64,000 bases of DNA from Metabacillus litoralis (GTDB taxonomy: Bacteria > Bacillota > Bacilli > Bacillales > Bacillaceae), in the NCBI RefSeq assembly GCF_003667825.1, contig NZ_CP033043.1:3350001-3414000 (forward strand), read 5' to 3'. The translations under genes were made by a program, and so were the position numbers. How positions within the stretch are numbered: position 1 is the first letter of the stretch; every line of letters begins with the position of its first letter. The notes under the pieces were generated by a model that was given only the letters and a program-made list of their open reading frames with translations, made no database searches and was not told the origin of the DNA. Positions 8,895 through 18,514 of the stretch are shown in pieces.

Positions 8895-10241
8895 AATTAA
8901 ATTCTCTTCCAACAATTGTTTCATTTTTTTCCAAGTTGCTCTTACAAGTGGGTTTCTAAAATTCCCTGGGTTATCCATTCTCCGTTTTATGTTATTCTCT
9001 GAAATTACTTCACCTAAATTGTGTAGATGCATTATAATCTCTCTTACTTCTTTACAAATTAATTCTTCTCTTAACTTTTGTTGTTCTCTTCTATACTTAG
9101 TATTCTTTGCTGCAATCTTTTTACTTAACTCTGGAAATCTTCTTTCCATATTATAATAATTGAATCTTCGTTGAAGTTCAGCCAATGATGGTGGTGGATA
9201 CTCATTTAAATATATTTTCTCTAGTTCTATTTCTAAACTATCATTAACTTGATCTGATCTCTTCTTCTGAACTTGTCCTGGTGGAATGTTTAAATTCAGC
9301 AAATGATTGTATTCTTTATTAAGTGTAGTTTTATTAACATTCCCTAATAAAAGCTCTTGTAGATTAATTTCTAATAGTCTACAAATGGCTATTAATGATT
9401 CAACATTTGGTAACCCCCTTCTTAATTTCCATTCAGTAACACGTTTTCTATCCCTATTTATCAAACTTGCGAATCTTGATACATTTCCTCCGGATGTTAT
9501 CTTTATAATTAAATGAATCAAATTAAACAGGCCGTTTTTTTCTAGAGGCAATTTATCACTAGAATTTAATTTCATTAATTCCCCCATCTGTTCTGCTACA
9601 AATAACTTCCACTCACTGTCCATTTCAGTAACACATAATTTTTTGTCATCTTCACTATCGCTCCCTAACCACTGTTCGCACCTTGTACAATAGCCCGGAC
9701 TATACTTTCTTGAAAATGAGACTGGTCGTTTTCCACAGCCCGGACATATAGAATTCAAAGGTTTCCGATGATTGGGGCAATATTCGACAATTGAGATACT
9801 CCATAATAATGGTTCATAGATCTCAATTTTTCTTTCCCTAAACTCTTCTAAGCAAGATGAGCACCACCTTAAATATCTATGAAAAATATTTGGATGATGA
9901 AAAATATCCTTACATTTTTTAAGAGTAAGATAACTCAGGTTATTGCACATTGTTAAACTTTCTAGTGATTTTATACACTCCTCTGTAAAATCACCAAAGC
10001 CATTTATTGAACCAGCCCTGCCATAAAATATCTCCGGATTATCTTTGTAATGAATATTTTTAATTTCAGTTATTAAAATATCATTAATAAAATCACTAGT
10101 TTTCCAAGAATGTGCCTGTGCAATTCTCCCAATATAACTTCTTAAAGATTCAATGTTAACTGAATCGATACCTATGGGGGGCAGATTATATAGTCTGCTT
10201 CTTCCCAAAATTTCTAAATCAGTTTTTTTGTCCTCTCCCAC
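8892..10241 (-). CDS. TniQ/TnsD-family target-site selector (first copy)
   Basis: A 449-residue protein of the TniQ/TnsD family, which binds the target DNA and recruits TnsC. The N-terminal TniQ domain (about 14-200) contains the family start GRSRLYNLPPIGIDSVNIESL. Zinc-binding cysteines follow in WCSSC, the CPNHRKPL signature, CPGCGKRP and CTRCEQWLG. A helix-turn-helix like VSRFASLINRDRKRVTEWK lies near 255. The C-terminal part (PPPSLAELQRRFNYYNMERRFPEL) resembles the DNA-recognition repeats of TnsD-like proteins. The start is GTG 10241 with AAGGGGA upstream. It is the last gene of tnsAB-tnsC-tniQ. As the operon-linked selector it is the best candidate for recognising ssrA, but that is inferred. 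Confidence 0.9.
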   Translation of the reverse strand: MGEDKKTDLEILGRSRLYNLPPIGIDSVNIESLRSYIGRIAQAHSWKTSDFINDILITEIKNIHYKDNPEIFYGRAGSINGFGDFTEECIKSLESLTMCNNLSYLTLKKCKDIFHHPNIFHRYLRWCSSCLEEFRERKIEIYEPLLWSISIVEYCPNHRKPLNSICPGCGKRPVSFSRKYSPGYCTRCEQWLGSDSEDDKKLCVTEMDSEWKLFVAEQMGELMKLNSSDKLPLEKNGLFNLIHLIIKITSGGNVSRFASLINRDRKRVTEWKLRRGLPNVESLIAICRLLEINLQELLLGNVNKTTLNKEYNHLLNLNIPPGQVQKKRSDQVNDSLEIELEKIYLNEYPPPSLAELQRRFNYYNMERRFPELSKKIAAKNTKYRREQQKLREELICKEVREIIMHLHNLGEVISENNIKRRMDNPGNFRNPLVRATWKKMKQLLEENLI

Positions 10242-10275
10242 AATAAATTTCTTCCCCTTATATGTAAAATATCAA

Positions 10276-11406
10276 TTAAGCTTCATTAACATCATCCATT
10301 TCAATCGAATCTCTCTTCGGATTTCTCACTCCTGGCTTTCTCTTAGTTTGTTTATTAGTCTTTATATTTTCGTCTCTCGATTCAATGTCATCATTTATTA
10401 CTACAGTTTTCTCTCTTTCTTCCTGACTATATTTTCCATCTATTTTTTTAGCTGCATTTATTATCTTTTCTAATTGCTGATTATTTAAAGCATACTCCTT
10501 AAAATCCTCAATCCGCAGAGTAATTAAATTAGGATTTTTTATAGACTCATACTTAAAGGTGTCGTAAATCAATTTCTTAAGAAGACCAATACATCCTATC
10601 GACTTTTCATAAAAAAACTCCCAATTATCCATAAGCTCTGGTTCCTCTAATAATGGGAGGTGACGTTGAAAACTAAGAAGACAGCGAAAAAAAACTTGAA
10701 GTTCTTCATCGATTTCCTTCCTATATCTTGTAAAATATCTATTAATTCCTCGACTACTTAGTTGGTCACTTTGATTAATAAACTCAATTAACAAATCTGT
10801 CCCCATTAATAAGATGGGAACATTGGTCATATTAACTAAAGTCTTTATAACATCCATTTGATCTAATAAAACAGAGCCCCTTTTTACTTTAGCTAAATGA
10901 TGTGCCTCATCAATAATAAGCAATTTAGTTTTTCTATAATTAAGTGCATTAATAACAGAGCTTTTCAATGCCCCTACTGATTCATATTTGTTAATAGTAA
11001 CTTTATTAAAATTCCTATCCCTTACAATTTCCACTTTTTTATCGATTAGGGGTTCATTCAATTTCTGCAAAATTTGCAAATAGAATTCCTTCCAATTAAA
11101 ATGTCCCGTTTCTGTCGCTGGGGCAAGTACATTAACAACCGGTATAAATCCTTTATTTTTTTCGACTTCATCACTATACTTTTTATTAATGGTTTCAACC
11201 AATTTTAATCCTATAAAAGTTTTGCCGACTCTTGATGGACCAATTAAGAAAAAGATAGATTCTTCTGAAGCAAATTCAGTTAGTAGTAAAAGTTCATTAA
11301 ATACCTTCTCTAACTTAGGATGTTTAATTGAATATTGGTGGAAGTACTCTATTCGTTCTTGAACCGACTGTTCCAAGAGTTTTTTTGGATATCGTTTCTC
11401 TTTCAT
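10276..11406 (-). CDS. tnsC: TnsC-type AAA+ transposition regulator
   Basis: A 376-residue ATPase that links the target-bound TniQ/TnsD protein to the transposase. It has the Walker A motif IGPSRVGKT near residue 59, Walker B LLIIDEAHHL near 165 and a sensor segment VPILLMGTD. The C-terminal 50 residues are charged and low-complexity (NIKTNKQTKRKPG). The start codon lies 2 nt after the tnsAB stop, so the genes are coupled. Length is shorter than Tn7 TnsC (555) but usual for minimal Tn7-like and CAST TnsC proteins. Confidence 0.92.
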   Translation of the reverse strand: MKEKRYPKKLLEQSVQERIEYFHQYSIKHPKLEKVFNELLLLTEFASEESIFFLIGPSRVGKTFIGLKLVETINKKYSDEVEKNKGFIPVVNVLAPATETGHFNWKEFYLQILQKLNEPLIDKKVEIVRDRNFNKVTINKYESVGALKSSVINALNYRKTKLLIIDEAHHLAKVKRGSVLLDQMDVIKTLVNMTNVPILLMGTDLLIEFINQSDQLSSRGINRYFTRYRKEIDEELQVFFRCLLSFQRHLPLLEEPELMDNWEFFYEKSIGCIGLLKKLIYDTFKYESIKNPNLITLRIEDFKEYALNNQQLEKIINAAKKIDGKYSQEEREKTVVINDDIESRDENIKTNKQTKRKPGVRNPKRDSIEMDDVNEA

Positions 11407-11408
11407 AA

Positions 11409-14147
11409 CTAAAAGCCCTCAAATCCTTCAAGGTCTTCCTTTACTTGTTCCAGTAGTTTAGTTCTTTTTAGTTCTGATAAGCTCTTCACATTATCTTTAC
11501 TTCCTTGTTTTTCAAATTTATTGCTCATTTCTATAACATTATTTACTTCAGTTTTCAAATCAGTGTTATTTCTATTAATCCCTTTATTTGGAGCAATTAT
11601 TTTCTTTAAAGCCTCATCCTTTAGTCTTTGGAGTTCAATAACTTCATTCTTTTCAGCCCTATCAATAAATTCAATTAACCTTGTAGATGTCATCGCCTTA
11701 TTTACTCCAAGTAATTTATCCTGTTTTCTTATTTCTGAAGTAATTAGTTTTATCTCCTTCTCTGTTCTTCCTTTCAATACAGAGTAGTACTCTGAATACA
11801 TCTCAACCCATTGATTATCTAAGTATGCATATGCAATTCCTACATCAAAAGGATCATACTTTATTTTCACTTCTTTTAATTGAAACTTGGGATTTCGAAA
11901 CCTATCAGTCCAATAATATGTATTTCTAATTTTTACTCCTTCGTTAATTTGAACTTTTGCTGTTCCCTTCGATGTAGATGGTAAAGTTAAGAAATAAAAA
12001 CCTTCCATATCAGTCACATAAGTCTGTGTTCTTTTTCCAGTATCAGAAAGACTTTGTACATAAAGTTCATTAGGTGATATAGCTAAAGTTGTGTGATACG
12101 TGTTGTCATAGATATCATAAGTATATTCTTTTATTAATTCATATAATGCCTCAAGTGTCCAAGTTGCATTGTTTTTTGGATTGAAGCTCTTTATCACTTG
12201 CCTAACATTCTTTGTTATTTGTGTGTTACCCATTAAATTATGAATAAATTGCTTATTCATTGTTCCAAATAGTCTTTCAACAACATTTCCGAACCTTGCT
12301 TTTGTAGGTGGTCTTTTCTTTTTAGTTACTTTAAGAACTGCGAGAAGTTGTTCAAAATATACACTTTCAAATTCTTTCCCTCCATCAACAATTATGGAGG
12401 ATGGTTTCCTTTTATATCTATTTACAAGTTCCCTTAAAACCATCATACAAGACTTATAACTCGGTGAATCAAAAGTTAAGTAAAATGCAAGGACCTTCCG
12501 TGTATAAGCATCCACAGCAAAGGTGATCCACGGTCGCCCAAGATTTTTTCCAGTTGTTGAACATACTAACTCAATATCTAGTTCTGTATGGTCTATGTGA
12601 ACAATCTCGAATGGTCTACTCCCGTGACGAGGTGTTCTTAAATGATCTAGTCTGAAGAATTCCTCTGTTGCATAAGCTGCTTTATGACCTTTTCTCTTTT
12701 TAATTTGGTTATGAATCGGTCTTTTCTTTATGTATCCTAAAAATGTTTTGTAGGCAGGTGGTTCATATCCTTTATTTTTGCAAACTTTTATGAATTGGTT
12801 ATAAACTGTATTTTTATTTTTTTGTTTTTTATTCTCATATTCATTTTTTATTATTTCTTCCATTAATTCTATAACTTCTATTTCCAACTTAGGCAAACGA
12901 TTTCCCCTCGCCTTTTTATTTGGAATTAATCCAACATATCCATTTCCATATTTTTTCTCAGCATCTTTATATTTTTTTAACCAATTTCTAATTGTTCTTT
13001 CGCTCTCATTAAATTCATCATATTTTGCCCCATTCATAATACCCATAACTACATTGTACCGGTGTAGTGCTTCCTTTGAATCTCTTTCACTCATAGTCAT
13101 AATTAATTCTTTATAATTATCATTTTCATTAGAGATTACCTTGTTTGTAAGACCTTTGACTGTCCCACTTAAAATTAACGACTCAAAATATTCTAGTGAT
13201 AAATCTGTAAACTCACCATTATTTTCTATGTAAATTCTTTCACCTGTGACGTTTTTTATCTCCCAAATTTCAACACCCCATTGAATTTTATTCCCAATTG
13301 AAGTATCCAATGTTCTCAATGAAATTGAATTATCATTTTCAACTTGTGTTTTCATAATTGTTTGATGAGTTCTTAATGATTCGATAGATAAGTGTAATGA
13401 GAAGTTTTTCCGATCGCAAATATCTTCTGATTGTAAATCCACCACAATTTCACCATTAGCGATTAATTGATAGACATCATCTATTTCATATACTCCTTCA
13501 ATATTTCCGCTTATCTCATCAAGTTTTATTGAAGGTCTTAATCTGATAGTGTTAAGTATAAAATTTCTAGTAACGTCTTTAACTTTAATGGGATTTAGTA
13601 AATAATCTTCTAGAAATCTAATATTACGTTGATATGTCCAGTTAATCTCCGACGAAGATCTAACTCTAAAAGATACCCCATACTGTGCAGCATATCGTTC
13701 TGCTGGCGGACAACGCCAAGCGTCATTTTCATCCTTCAAATACCTGTCAGGATATTTGAAAGATAAATTTTTTAACGCTTCTTCTTCTTTCCATTCCTCC
13801 CAACCAATCCAGTTTTCTTCTATGACGAAAAAATCTGGAGTATACCTTATTCCCAATTTCTTTCCCTTTTCATTATGGAAGTTAATCTTAAATTGATTAG
13901 GTTGATCATAGTATTCTAATACAGTTTCGTTAATTTCCTTTTCATAAATAGCTGCTAGTTCAAGTGTATGACTTTCAAACTGAATTGTAACTCCCATTTT
14001 TCTACTTGGGTAAAAACCTGGAACATTCTCTCCTCCACTTCCCACTCTCCTCGCAGGGTCAGATTTTCTAATTTTCCCTATCAAATCAATAGCTTCATTG
14101 GATAATCCTTTTGTAGCGATCCACTTATCAAATTCATTATCCTTCAT
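11409..14147 (-). CDS. Fused TnsA-TnsB transposase
   Basis: A 912-residue protein that combines both strand-cutting activities of Tn7. The N-terminal 200 residues are a TnsA endonuclease domain: E58/E63 in FESHTLELAA, D105 in RYTPDFFV and E118-W-K120 supply the E, D and ExK active-site residues. The middle contains helix-turn-helix segments (SERTIRNWLKKYK). The retroviral-integrase fold follows: first Asp in VHIDHTELD, second Asp in SIIVDGGKEF and Glu in GNVVERLFG complete the DDE triad. A Mu-type C-terminal domain follows. In Tn7 the two activities are separate proteins; fusions are known in some Tn7-like and CAST lineages. The ribosome site GAGG lies 8 bases before ATG. It should cut both strands at both ends, giving cut-and-paste movement. 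Confidence 0.92.
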   Translation of the reverse strand: MKDNEFDKWIATKGLSNEAIDLIGKIRKSDPARRVGSGGENVPGFYPSRKMGVTIQFESHTLELAAIYEKEINETVLEYYDQPNQFKINFHNEKGKKLGIRYTPDFFVIEENWIGWEEWKEEEALKNLSFKYPDRYLKDENDAWRCPPAERYAAQYGVSFRVRSSSEINWTYQRNIRFLEDYLLNPIKVKDVTRNFILNTIRLRPSIKLDEISGNIEGVYEIDDVYQLIANGEIVVDLQSEDICDRKNFSLHLSIESLRTHQTIMKTQVENDNSISLRTLDTSIGNKIQWGVEIWEIKNVTGERIYIENNGEFTDLSLEYFESLILSGTVKGLTNKVISNENDNYKELIMTMSERDSKEALHRYNVVMGIMNGAKYDEFNESERTIRNWLKKYKDAEKKYGNGYVGLIPNKKARGNRLPKLEIEVIELMEEIIKNEYENKKQKNKNTVYNQFIKVCKNKGYEPPAYKTFLGYIKKRPIHNQIKKRKGHKAAYATEEFFRLDHLRTPRHGSRPFEIVHIDHTELDIELVCSTTGKNLGRPWITFAVDAYTRKVLAFYLTFDSPSYKSCMMVLRELVNRYKRKPSSIIVDGGKEFESVYFEQLLAVLKVTKKKRPPTKARFGNVVERLFGTMNKQFIHNLMGNTQITKNVRQVIKSFNPKNNATWTLEALYELIKEYTYDIYDNTYHTTLAISPNELYVQSLSDTGKRTQTYVTDMEGFYFLTLPSTSKGTAKVQINEGVKIRNTYYWTDRFRNPKFQLKEVKIKYDPFDVGIAYAYLDNQWVEMYSEYYSVLKGRTEKEIKLITSEIRKQDKLLGVNKAMTSTRLIEFIDRAEKNEVIELQRLKDEALKKIIAPNKGINRNNTDLKTEVNNVIEMSNKFEKQGSKDNVKSLSELKRTKLLEQVKEDLEGFEGF

Positions 14148-14160
14148 TTACTTCGCCTCT

Positions 14161-14188
14161 TTGTCGTTGTTTTTGTCGTTTACGACAA
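14161..14188. promoter_or_regulatory. Palindromic operator between tnsAB and the XRE-HNH gene
   Basis: 14173-14188 is an interrupted palindrome, TTGTCGT-TT-ACGACAA, and another half-site TTGTCGTT lies at 14161-14168. It sits 15-27 bp upstream of tnsAB and about 100 bp upstream of the divergent XRE gene. The natural reading is an operator for the XRE protein; a TnsB site is an alternative. Confidence 0.5.
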
Positions 14189-14290
14189 TTTTAACGCAAA
14201 AAAAAGAAATTGACAATTAGTCTGTGTACTTGCAATATTTATCTCTTCTAATTATCCTTAAATTATGAAAATAAAGCGAGGGTTCTAACT

Positions 14291-14794
14291 ATGAAGTATA
14301 AAGTGTACGAATATTCTTCCCAACTTGGAACACATTTAAAAGAATTAAGAAAAGAAAAAAATTTAACCCTTAAAGAGTTAGAAAAAATCTCAGGAGTAAG
14401 TTTTAGTCAAATATCTAAGATAGAAAAAAATGTTCATAAACCATCTTTAGAAACAATTGAGAAATTAAGCGAAGCTTTGTGTATAGACTTAAATGAATTG
14501 TTGCAATTCTCCCGTCTATTCTCTGAAAATACATTTGAAACTGAAATAGATGCGGATACCAAATACAATGCTTTAGTAAAATTCCAAAGCACTTGTCAAC
14601 TGTGTGGTGCTAAGGCCCCTTCTTCTACAATAATAGCTACTTATATTAAGCCTACTAGTTTTGGTGGTGAAAAAAATCTTGATAACATTACATTACTGTG
14701 CAAAGATTGCAATAATTCAAGAGAAAAATTAATTAATAAAAATGGGATTGAAGAGGATTATTTTTACTCTAAATATATACTTAACACTGATTGA
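14291..14794 (+). CDS. XRE-type DNA-binding protein fused to a degenerate HNH domain
   Basis: A 167-residue protein. Residues about 12-68 are an XRE/HTH_3 DNA-binding domain (LKELRKEKNLTLKELEKISG, then FSQISKIEKNVHKPS). The C-terminal part is an HNH zinc-finger fold: CQLCG near 97 and LCKDCNN near 135 supply the zinc cysteines, and the SFGGEKNLDNITLL segment is typical. The usual catalytic His pair before xP is replaced by Thr-Tyr (IATYIKPTS), so nuclease activity is doubtful. It is divergent from tnsAB across a palindromic operator, which suggests it regulates transposition. GAGGG lies 8 bases before the ATG. Confidence 0.85.
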   Translation: MKYKVYEYSSQLGTHLKELRKEKNLTLKELEKISGVSFSQISKIEKNVHKPSLETIEKLSEALCIDLNELLQFSRLFSENTFETEIDADTKYNALVKFQSTCQLCGAKAPSSTIIATYIKPTSFGGEKNLDNITLLCKDCNNSREKLINKNGIEEDYFYSKYILNTD

Positions 14795-14807
14795 GAGATA
14801 TAAATTC

Positions 14808-16109
14808 TTACAGATATAAGTTTCTTAAGTTATTAAATCTCTCTCTTAACTCTTTTTCCTTCAAAAAATTTTTACCTAATTTCTTCTCTAACTGTCTAAC
14901 ACTGGGAAATTCATCGATTTTGATGGTATGAAAAAAAGCCGTATCTAATTCATCAAACTTTTGTTTTAGTCTTTTAATTTTTTTAGTTGACATAAATTTT
15001 TTATTTTCCTCTATTATTATTTTGCATTCCTCTGGATATATTTTGGTTAACAAAGTACGGTCGCACCCAATATAATCAGCTAACCTCTTTATGGAAATGA
15101 ATAGATTATCATTAATCACTTTTTGCAAAATTTTCGATATAAAGATGTGATCGTATTTATTGTTTATCTGTCTTGCCTCCTCCACATTTATATTGATATA
15201 TAATATATCTGAACTTGATATATTAACGTTTAGAAATTGTTTCAAACTAATATTAAAAGTAAGACACATTTTAGCTACAGCATCTAATCCTGGTAAATTC
15301 TTTCCTTTAACCCAGTATCTAAACGTAGTCTCCTTAAATCCTAGCTCATTTGCAGCCTTCCTTATATTATTATTAAATATGTTATGCACAACTCCATTAA
15401 GCCCCTTTATTACATCTTCCCTTGTAAAAGGTTGATTATTATTCTCTATACCAAGAGCTATTAATTCTTCTGCAAAAAGGGACTTTCTAATTTCATATTC
15501 TTTCTGAGGATTATATATTGTGTCTAATCCCTCTATTTTAGCTTTACTCCCTAACCAATTAAGACATCTTGAACAATATCCAGGTATGGATGTTCTTGAC
15601 AATATATTCATTTCTCCATTACAATTTCGGCATTTATCTTCTAATTTGATTCTATGTTTAGGACATATAGAAAATAATTCAATATTCCACAATAGAGGAA
15701 AATATACTTCTTCTTTATCAACCTCTACCATAGTTTCTAAACATTCTGGACACCACGCCTTTTTGTTCCTTAGTAGTCCTCTGAATGTTAACATTGGACC
15801 TTGGTTGATTAGTGTGGTTTTAACTAAATCTCCTCTTGTAGTTAAGACTTCCATTGCATTCCTAAAGTCATTTGCAGTTGTACCAAAACCAGCAATAGCA
15901 TTTGATCCCTTATAGAATCCATCTCCCCCTTTTAGATTAATGTTATTTATATACTTTTTATCAAGAATTGGAGATATTATTTTAGACAGTAATGTACCGG
16001 TAGTTATATTATGTAAAACTGCTATTCTTTCTACATAACTACCTATTGATTCGATATATGCATTATTTAAATTTAATGGTTCTAGATTATATAAAGTGCT
16101 TCTCTCCAT
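14808..16109 (-). CDS. TniQ/TnsD-family target-site selector (second copy)
   Basis: A 433-residue TniQ-family protein, homologous along its first 300 residues to the copy at 8892-10241. It starts MERSTLYNLEPLNLNNAYIE. Zinc cysteines occur in WCPECLE, CPKHRIKL, CRNC and CSRCLNWLG. A helix-turn-helix like ELGFKETTFRYWVKGKNLPG follows. Its C-terminal half diverges, which in this family is the part that reads target DNA. It is not in the tnsAB-tnsC operon and converges on the XRE-HNH gene with a 13-nt gap. It probably directs insertion to a different target, or acts as an adaptor. The ribosome site GGAGAG is 6 bases before the ATG. Confidence 0.88.
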   Translation of the reverse strand: MERSTLYNLEPLNLNNAYIESIGSYVERIAVLHNITTGTLLSKIISPILDKKYINNINLKGGDGFYKGSNAIAGFGTTANDFRNAMEVLTTRGDLVKTTLINQGPMLTFRGLLRNKKAWCPECLETMVEVDKEEVYFPLLWNIELFSICPKHRIKLEDKCRNCNGEMNILSRTSIPGYCSRCLNWLGSKAKIEGLDTIYNPQKEYEIRKSLFAEELIALGIENNNQPFTREDVIKGLNGVVHNIFNNNIRKAANELGFKETTFRYWVKGKNLPGLDAVAKMCLTFNISLKQFLNVNISSSDILYININVEEARQINNKYDHIFISKILQKVINDNLFISIKRLADYIGCDRTLLTKIYPEECKIIIEENKKFMSTKKIKRLKQKFDELDTAFFHTIKIDEFPSVRQLEKKLGKNFLKEKELRERFNNLRNLYL

Positions 16110-16249
16110 ACTAATCTCTCCATACTACAGTTTATACAATTAGTTACCATATTCCAGAAGCTATATACATTCATAGGTACTTTTTGAATTTACAAAAGAG
16201 AAGAATCACATAGCTATAGCGGTCTTAGTTTCTTTTGGCCATATCACCA

Positions 16250-16279
16250 AAAGTAGGGAGTATCTACTCCCTACTTTTA
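16250..16279. terminator. Bidirectional terminator
   Basis: Perfect 12-bp arms AAAAGTAGGGAG/CTCCCTACTTTT with a 6-nt loop, and T runs on both strands. It separates the second tniQ gene from the first cargo gene. The rest of 16110-16347 holds nothing recognised. Confidence 0.8.
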
Positions 16280-16347
16280 ACTAAAATGACTGAAACTTTT
16301 ATTGTGTTCAAATTGAAAAAGACTACTTAAATTGTAGTCTCTTAAAT

Positions 16348-17352
16348 TCATATCAGGTTCTTTTCGTAAAATTCCAATACATCTATAATTAAAATATTTA
16401 GTTCAGTTTTATATGTTTCTAACTCGCGGATTTTTTGTGTCTCAGAAACGCCATCCTTATAAGTTCCTGTATGAACAAACTCACTTCGTATTTTATAACA
16501 TTCATCAAAAAAACGTATAGCATTTTTACCATTGTAATCTTTTTCAAAATTACAACTCCCAATCAATTCTTTACATTTTTCACCAATAGTTTTTTTCTTT
16601 AGTAAACCGAATGAACTTTTAATACCTTGAAGTATGTTTTGTTTTTCTGTGTCAGGAATATCAATATCAATTTTTATATTCTCCATCGTAATAGATTTAT
16701 TGATTTGCTTTAGGAAGTAACAATAAGTGTCGTCTTTATAGGAATCCTCTGGAACTAAGGATTCGATAGTAGATACCTTTAATAAAAAACTAGCTCTTAA
16801 GTCATTAATTGCATTACTAGAATTTAGTAACGAATATGCAGTATTTAATTTTTTATCTTCTTTATAATTGTCAATTTCTACTTCAGGAAATTGTAATGTC
16901 AATTTCGGGGTAGCACTCTGGCTAAGAAATTTCACTTCAGATATGTCTTTATCTAATTGATAAATCTCCATTCCTAATGTTTCATTTTTAACTGTCTCGC
17001 TTGCCAATTGAGGGAATAATAGCCCTATATTTTTTAATCCGTATTCTGTAAGACCACCTGTGTTGAATGACATTTGGGTAGTGTCTAAGACGCCAAGACC
17101 TCCTGAAATATTAATAGGTATTCCTTTTTTAATAAAAAGCTTCTTTACACTATAAAAAAGTTTGTTACCCTCTTTTTCTGCCGTTTCTCTATCTTCAAAT
17201 TCGCCATATGACAATATTACTTTTACATCCTCAGTCCTACGGTCAATTTTACCCCTACATACAGCATTCTCAGACTCGAACAAAATAAATTCATCTTGAA
17301 TATTAAAATCATAATTCTTACCGACTAAAAAAACCACTCTAACGTAAAACAT
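16348..17352 (-). CDS. Probable HEPN-domain protein of the ApeA type
   Basis: A 334-residue protein of unknown function. The C-terminal segment CYKIRSEFVHTGTY matches the HEPN ribonuclease motif RxxxxH, in the form (RSxFVHxG) seen in ApeA-like anti-phage proteins. The N-terminal 200 residues are mixed alpha/beta with no known motif. HEPN proteins of this type are usually RNases held inactive until infection. It is a single gene with its own terminator on one side. Domain assignment is inferred from the motif; a profile search is needed to confirm the family. Confidence 0.65.
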   Translation of the reverse strand: MFYVRVVFLVGKNYDFNIQDEFILFESENAVCRGKIDRRTEDVKVILSYGEFEDRETAEKEGNKLFYSVKKLFIKKGIPINISGGLGVLDTTQMSFNTGGLTEYGLKNIGLLFPQLASETVKNETLGMEIYQLDKDISEVKFLSQSATPKLTLQFPEVEIDNYKEDKKLNTAYSLLNSSNAINDLRASFLLKVSTIESLVPEDSYKDDTYCYFLKQINKSITMENIKIDIDIPDTEKQNILQGIKSSFGLLKKKTIGEKCKELIGSCNFEKDYNGKNAIRFFDECYKIRSEFVHTGTYKDGVSETQKIRELETYKTELNILIIDVLEFYEKNLI

Positions 17353-17683
17353 ATCTAGTACATCCTCTCTAGAATTTTTAATCTTTCAAAGCACCCCGTT
17401 ATTACAAATAAGACAACCTCCTTCACTAACGCCCTTAATTTATCCTTTAGGTACATAAATTCTGCATAATAGCAATATTTACCGAGTTTCAATAATTTCC
17501 TTCTTCAACAAACCTCTTCATTTGTTAAAGAACAAAAAACATCCCTGCATAAAGGAATGCCCGTTAGCTTAAGCATAGTATTTTAACAAACCTTTGTTAC
17601 TATAAATGGCAGCAATTTTTTTATAGTAATTACTACTGGATTCCCATAAAACTCGTCATTATTTGTTCTAAAATAGTGCCCAA
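17353..17683. other. Intergenic region with one dispersed repeat copy
   Basis: A/T-rich stretch with no open reading frame of note. A truncated copy of the dispersed TCCTTCTTCAACAAACCT motif is at 17498-17515, and a short stretch resembling an old terminator surrounds it. Confidence 0.4.
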
Positions 17684-18514
17684 TTATTCTAAATTCAAAC
17701 CAGTTAATGATGTATATTGTCCCATTCCTATTTTATATACACCCATTTCATAAAAGTCATTCAATAACTCTTCATATTTAACAAGTAGGTACTCCTCGGT
17801 TAATTTAATAATCTCATTAATTTTTTCTGTACAAGTTATATAAAATTCCTTGCATATCAAAAGTGTTTTGTAGGGGACAATAGGTAAATTATCTATAGTG
17901 TGCATAATAAATGTAGTAGGTTTATCACCAATATTTCCTTCCGAGAATTGAACTTTATTTCGAATAAGTTCTGATTCAGCTTTATGGGTTTTATTATTTC
18001 TTATATCTCTAATTATGTTACGTTTATCAGCTATAGATTTTAAAGGTTCTAGAAATTTTGAATCCTGCATTTTAGGTGTTCTTCTAAGAACATTTTCATT
18101 CGTGAAATTATAAAGTGATACTTCTTCAATATTCTTATTAATATCTTCAATAACATTAATCAATTGAGCCAATTTCTCACTTAAAGAAAATGCTAGCTCT
18201 ACAGAATGATTAGCAAAATAAGAAAGTGGTGGATGATAAAAGGGTTGATTAGATAAAGCAACATATGAATCTGTATTAAAGTCATCTTTTTTATGTGCGA
18301 TACCATATACTATTGCCGTTTTTAATTCAAGATGATTAGTGATAATAGAAAATAACCAATCTGCAATTTTTAATAATTTGTTAGTTTCAACTTCTTCAAT
18401 TCCATATAAAATTGATATTATTTCTTCTAATTTTCTTTTGTTTGGGAATGATGGCAAATCCAAATCTATTGCTATTCTTTTTAATTCTTCTTCCTCTATG
18501 TTTAATAGAATCAC
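17684..18514 (-). CDS. Probable HEPN-domain protein (Cthe_2314-like)
   Basis: A 276-residue protein. Residues near 170-185 read RDIRNNKTHKAE, which contains the RxxxxH motif (RNNKTH) typical of Cthe_2314-like HEPN domains. It is mostly helical, with no membrane helix once the start is corrected. The start is set at GTG 18514, because GGAGG lies 7 bases upstream; a longer frame from 18607 adds a hydrophobic stretch without a ribosome site. It is the second of three HEPN-motif proteins in this element. Whether it is an RNase or a toxin without a partner cannot be decided here. Confidence 0.6.
   Translation of the reverse strand: MILLNIEEEELKRIAIDLDLPSFPNKRKLEEIISILYGIEEVETNKLLKIADWLFSIITNHLELKTAIVYGIAHKKDDFNTDSYVALSNQPFYHPPLSYFANHSVELAFSLSEKLAQLINVIEDINKNIEEVSLYNFTNENVLRRTPKMQDSKFLEPLKSIADKRNIIRDIRNNKTHKAESELIRNKVQFSEGNIGDKPTTFIMHTIDNLPIVPYKTLLICKEFYITCTEKINEIIKLTEEYLLVKYEELLNDFYEMGVYKIGMGQYTSLTGLNLE

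Noticed and set aside
8892..16109. CRISPR-associated transposon
   Set aside because: Two TniQ proteins and fused TnsAB recall type I-B CAST, but no cas gene or repeat array is in the element.
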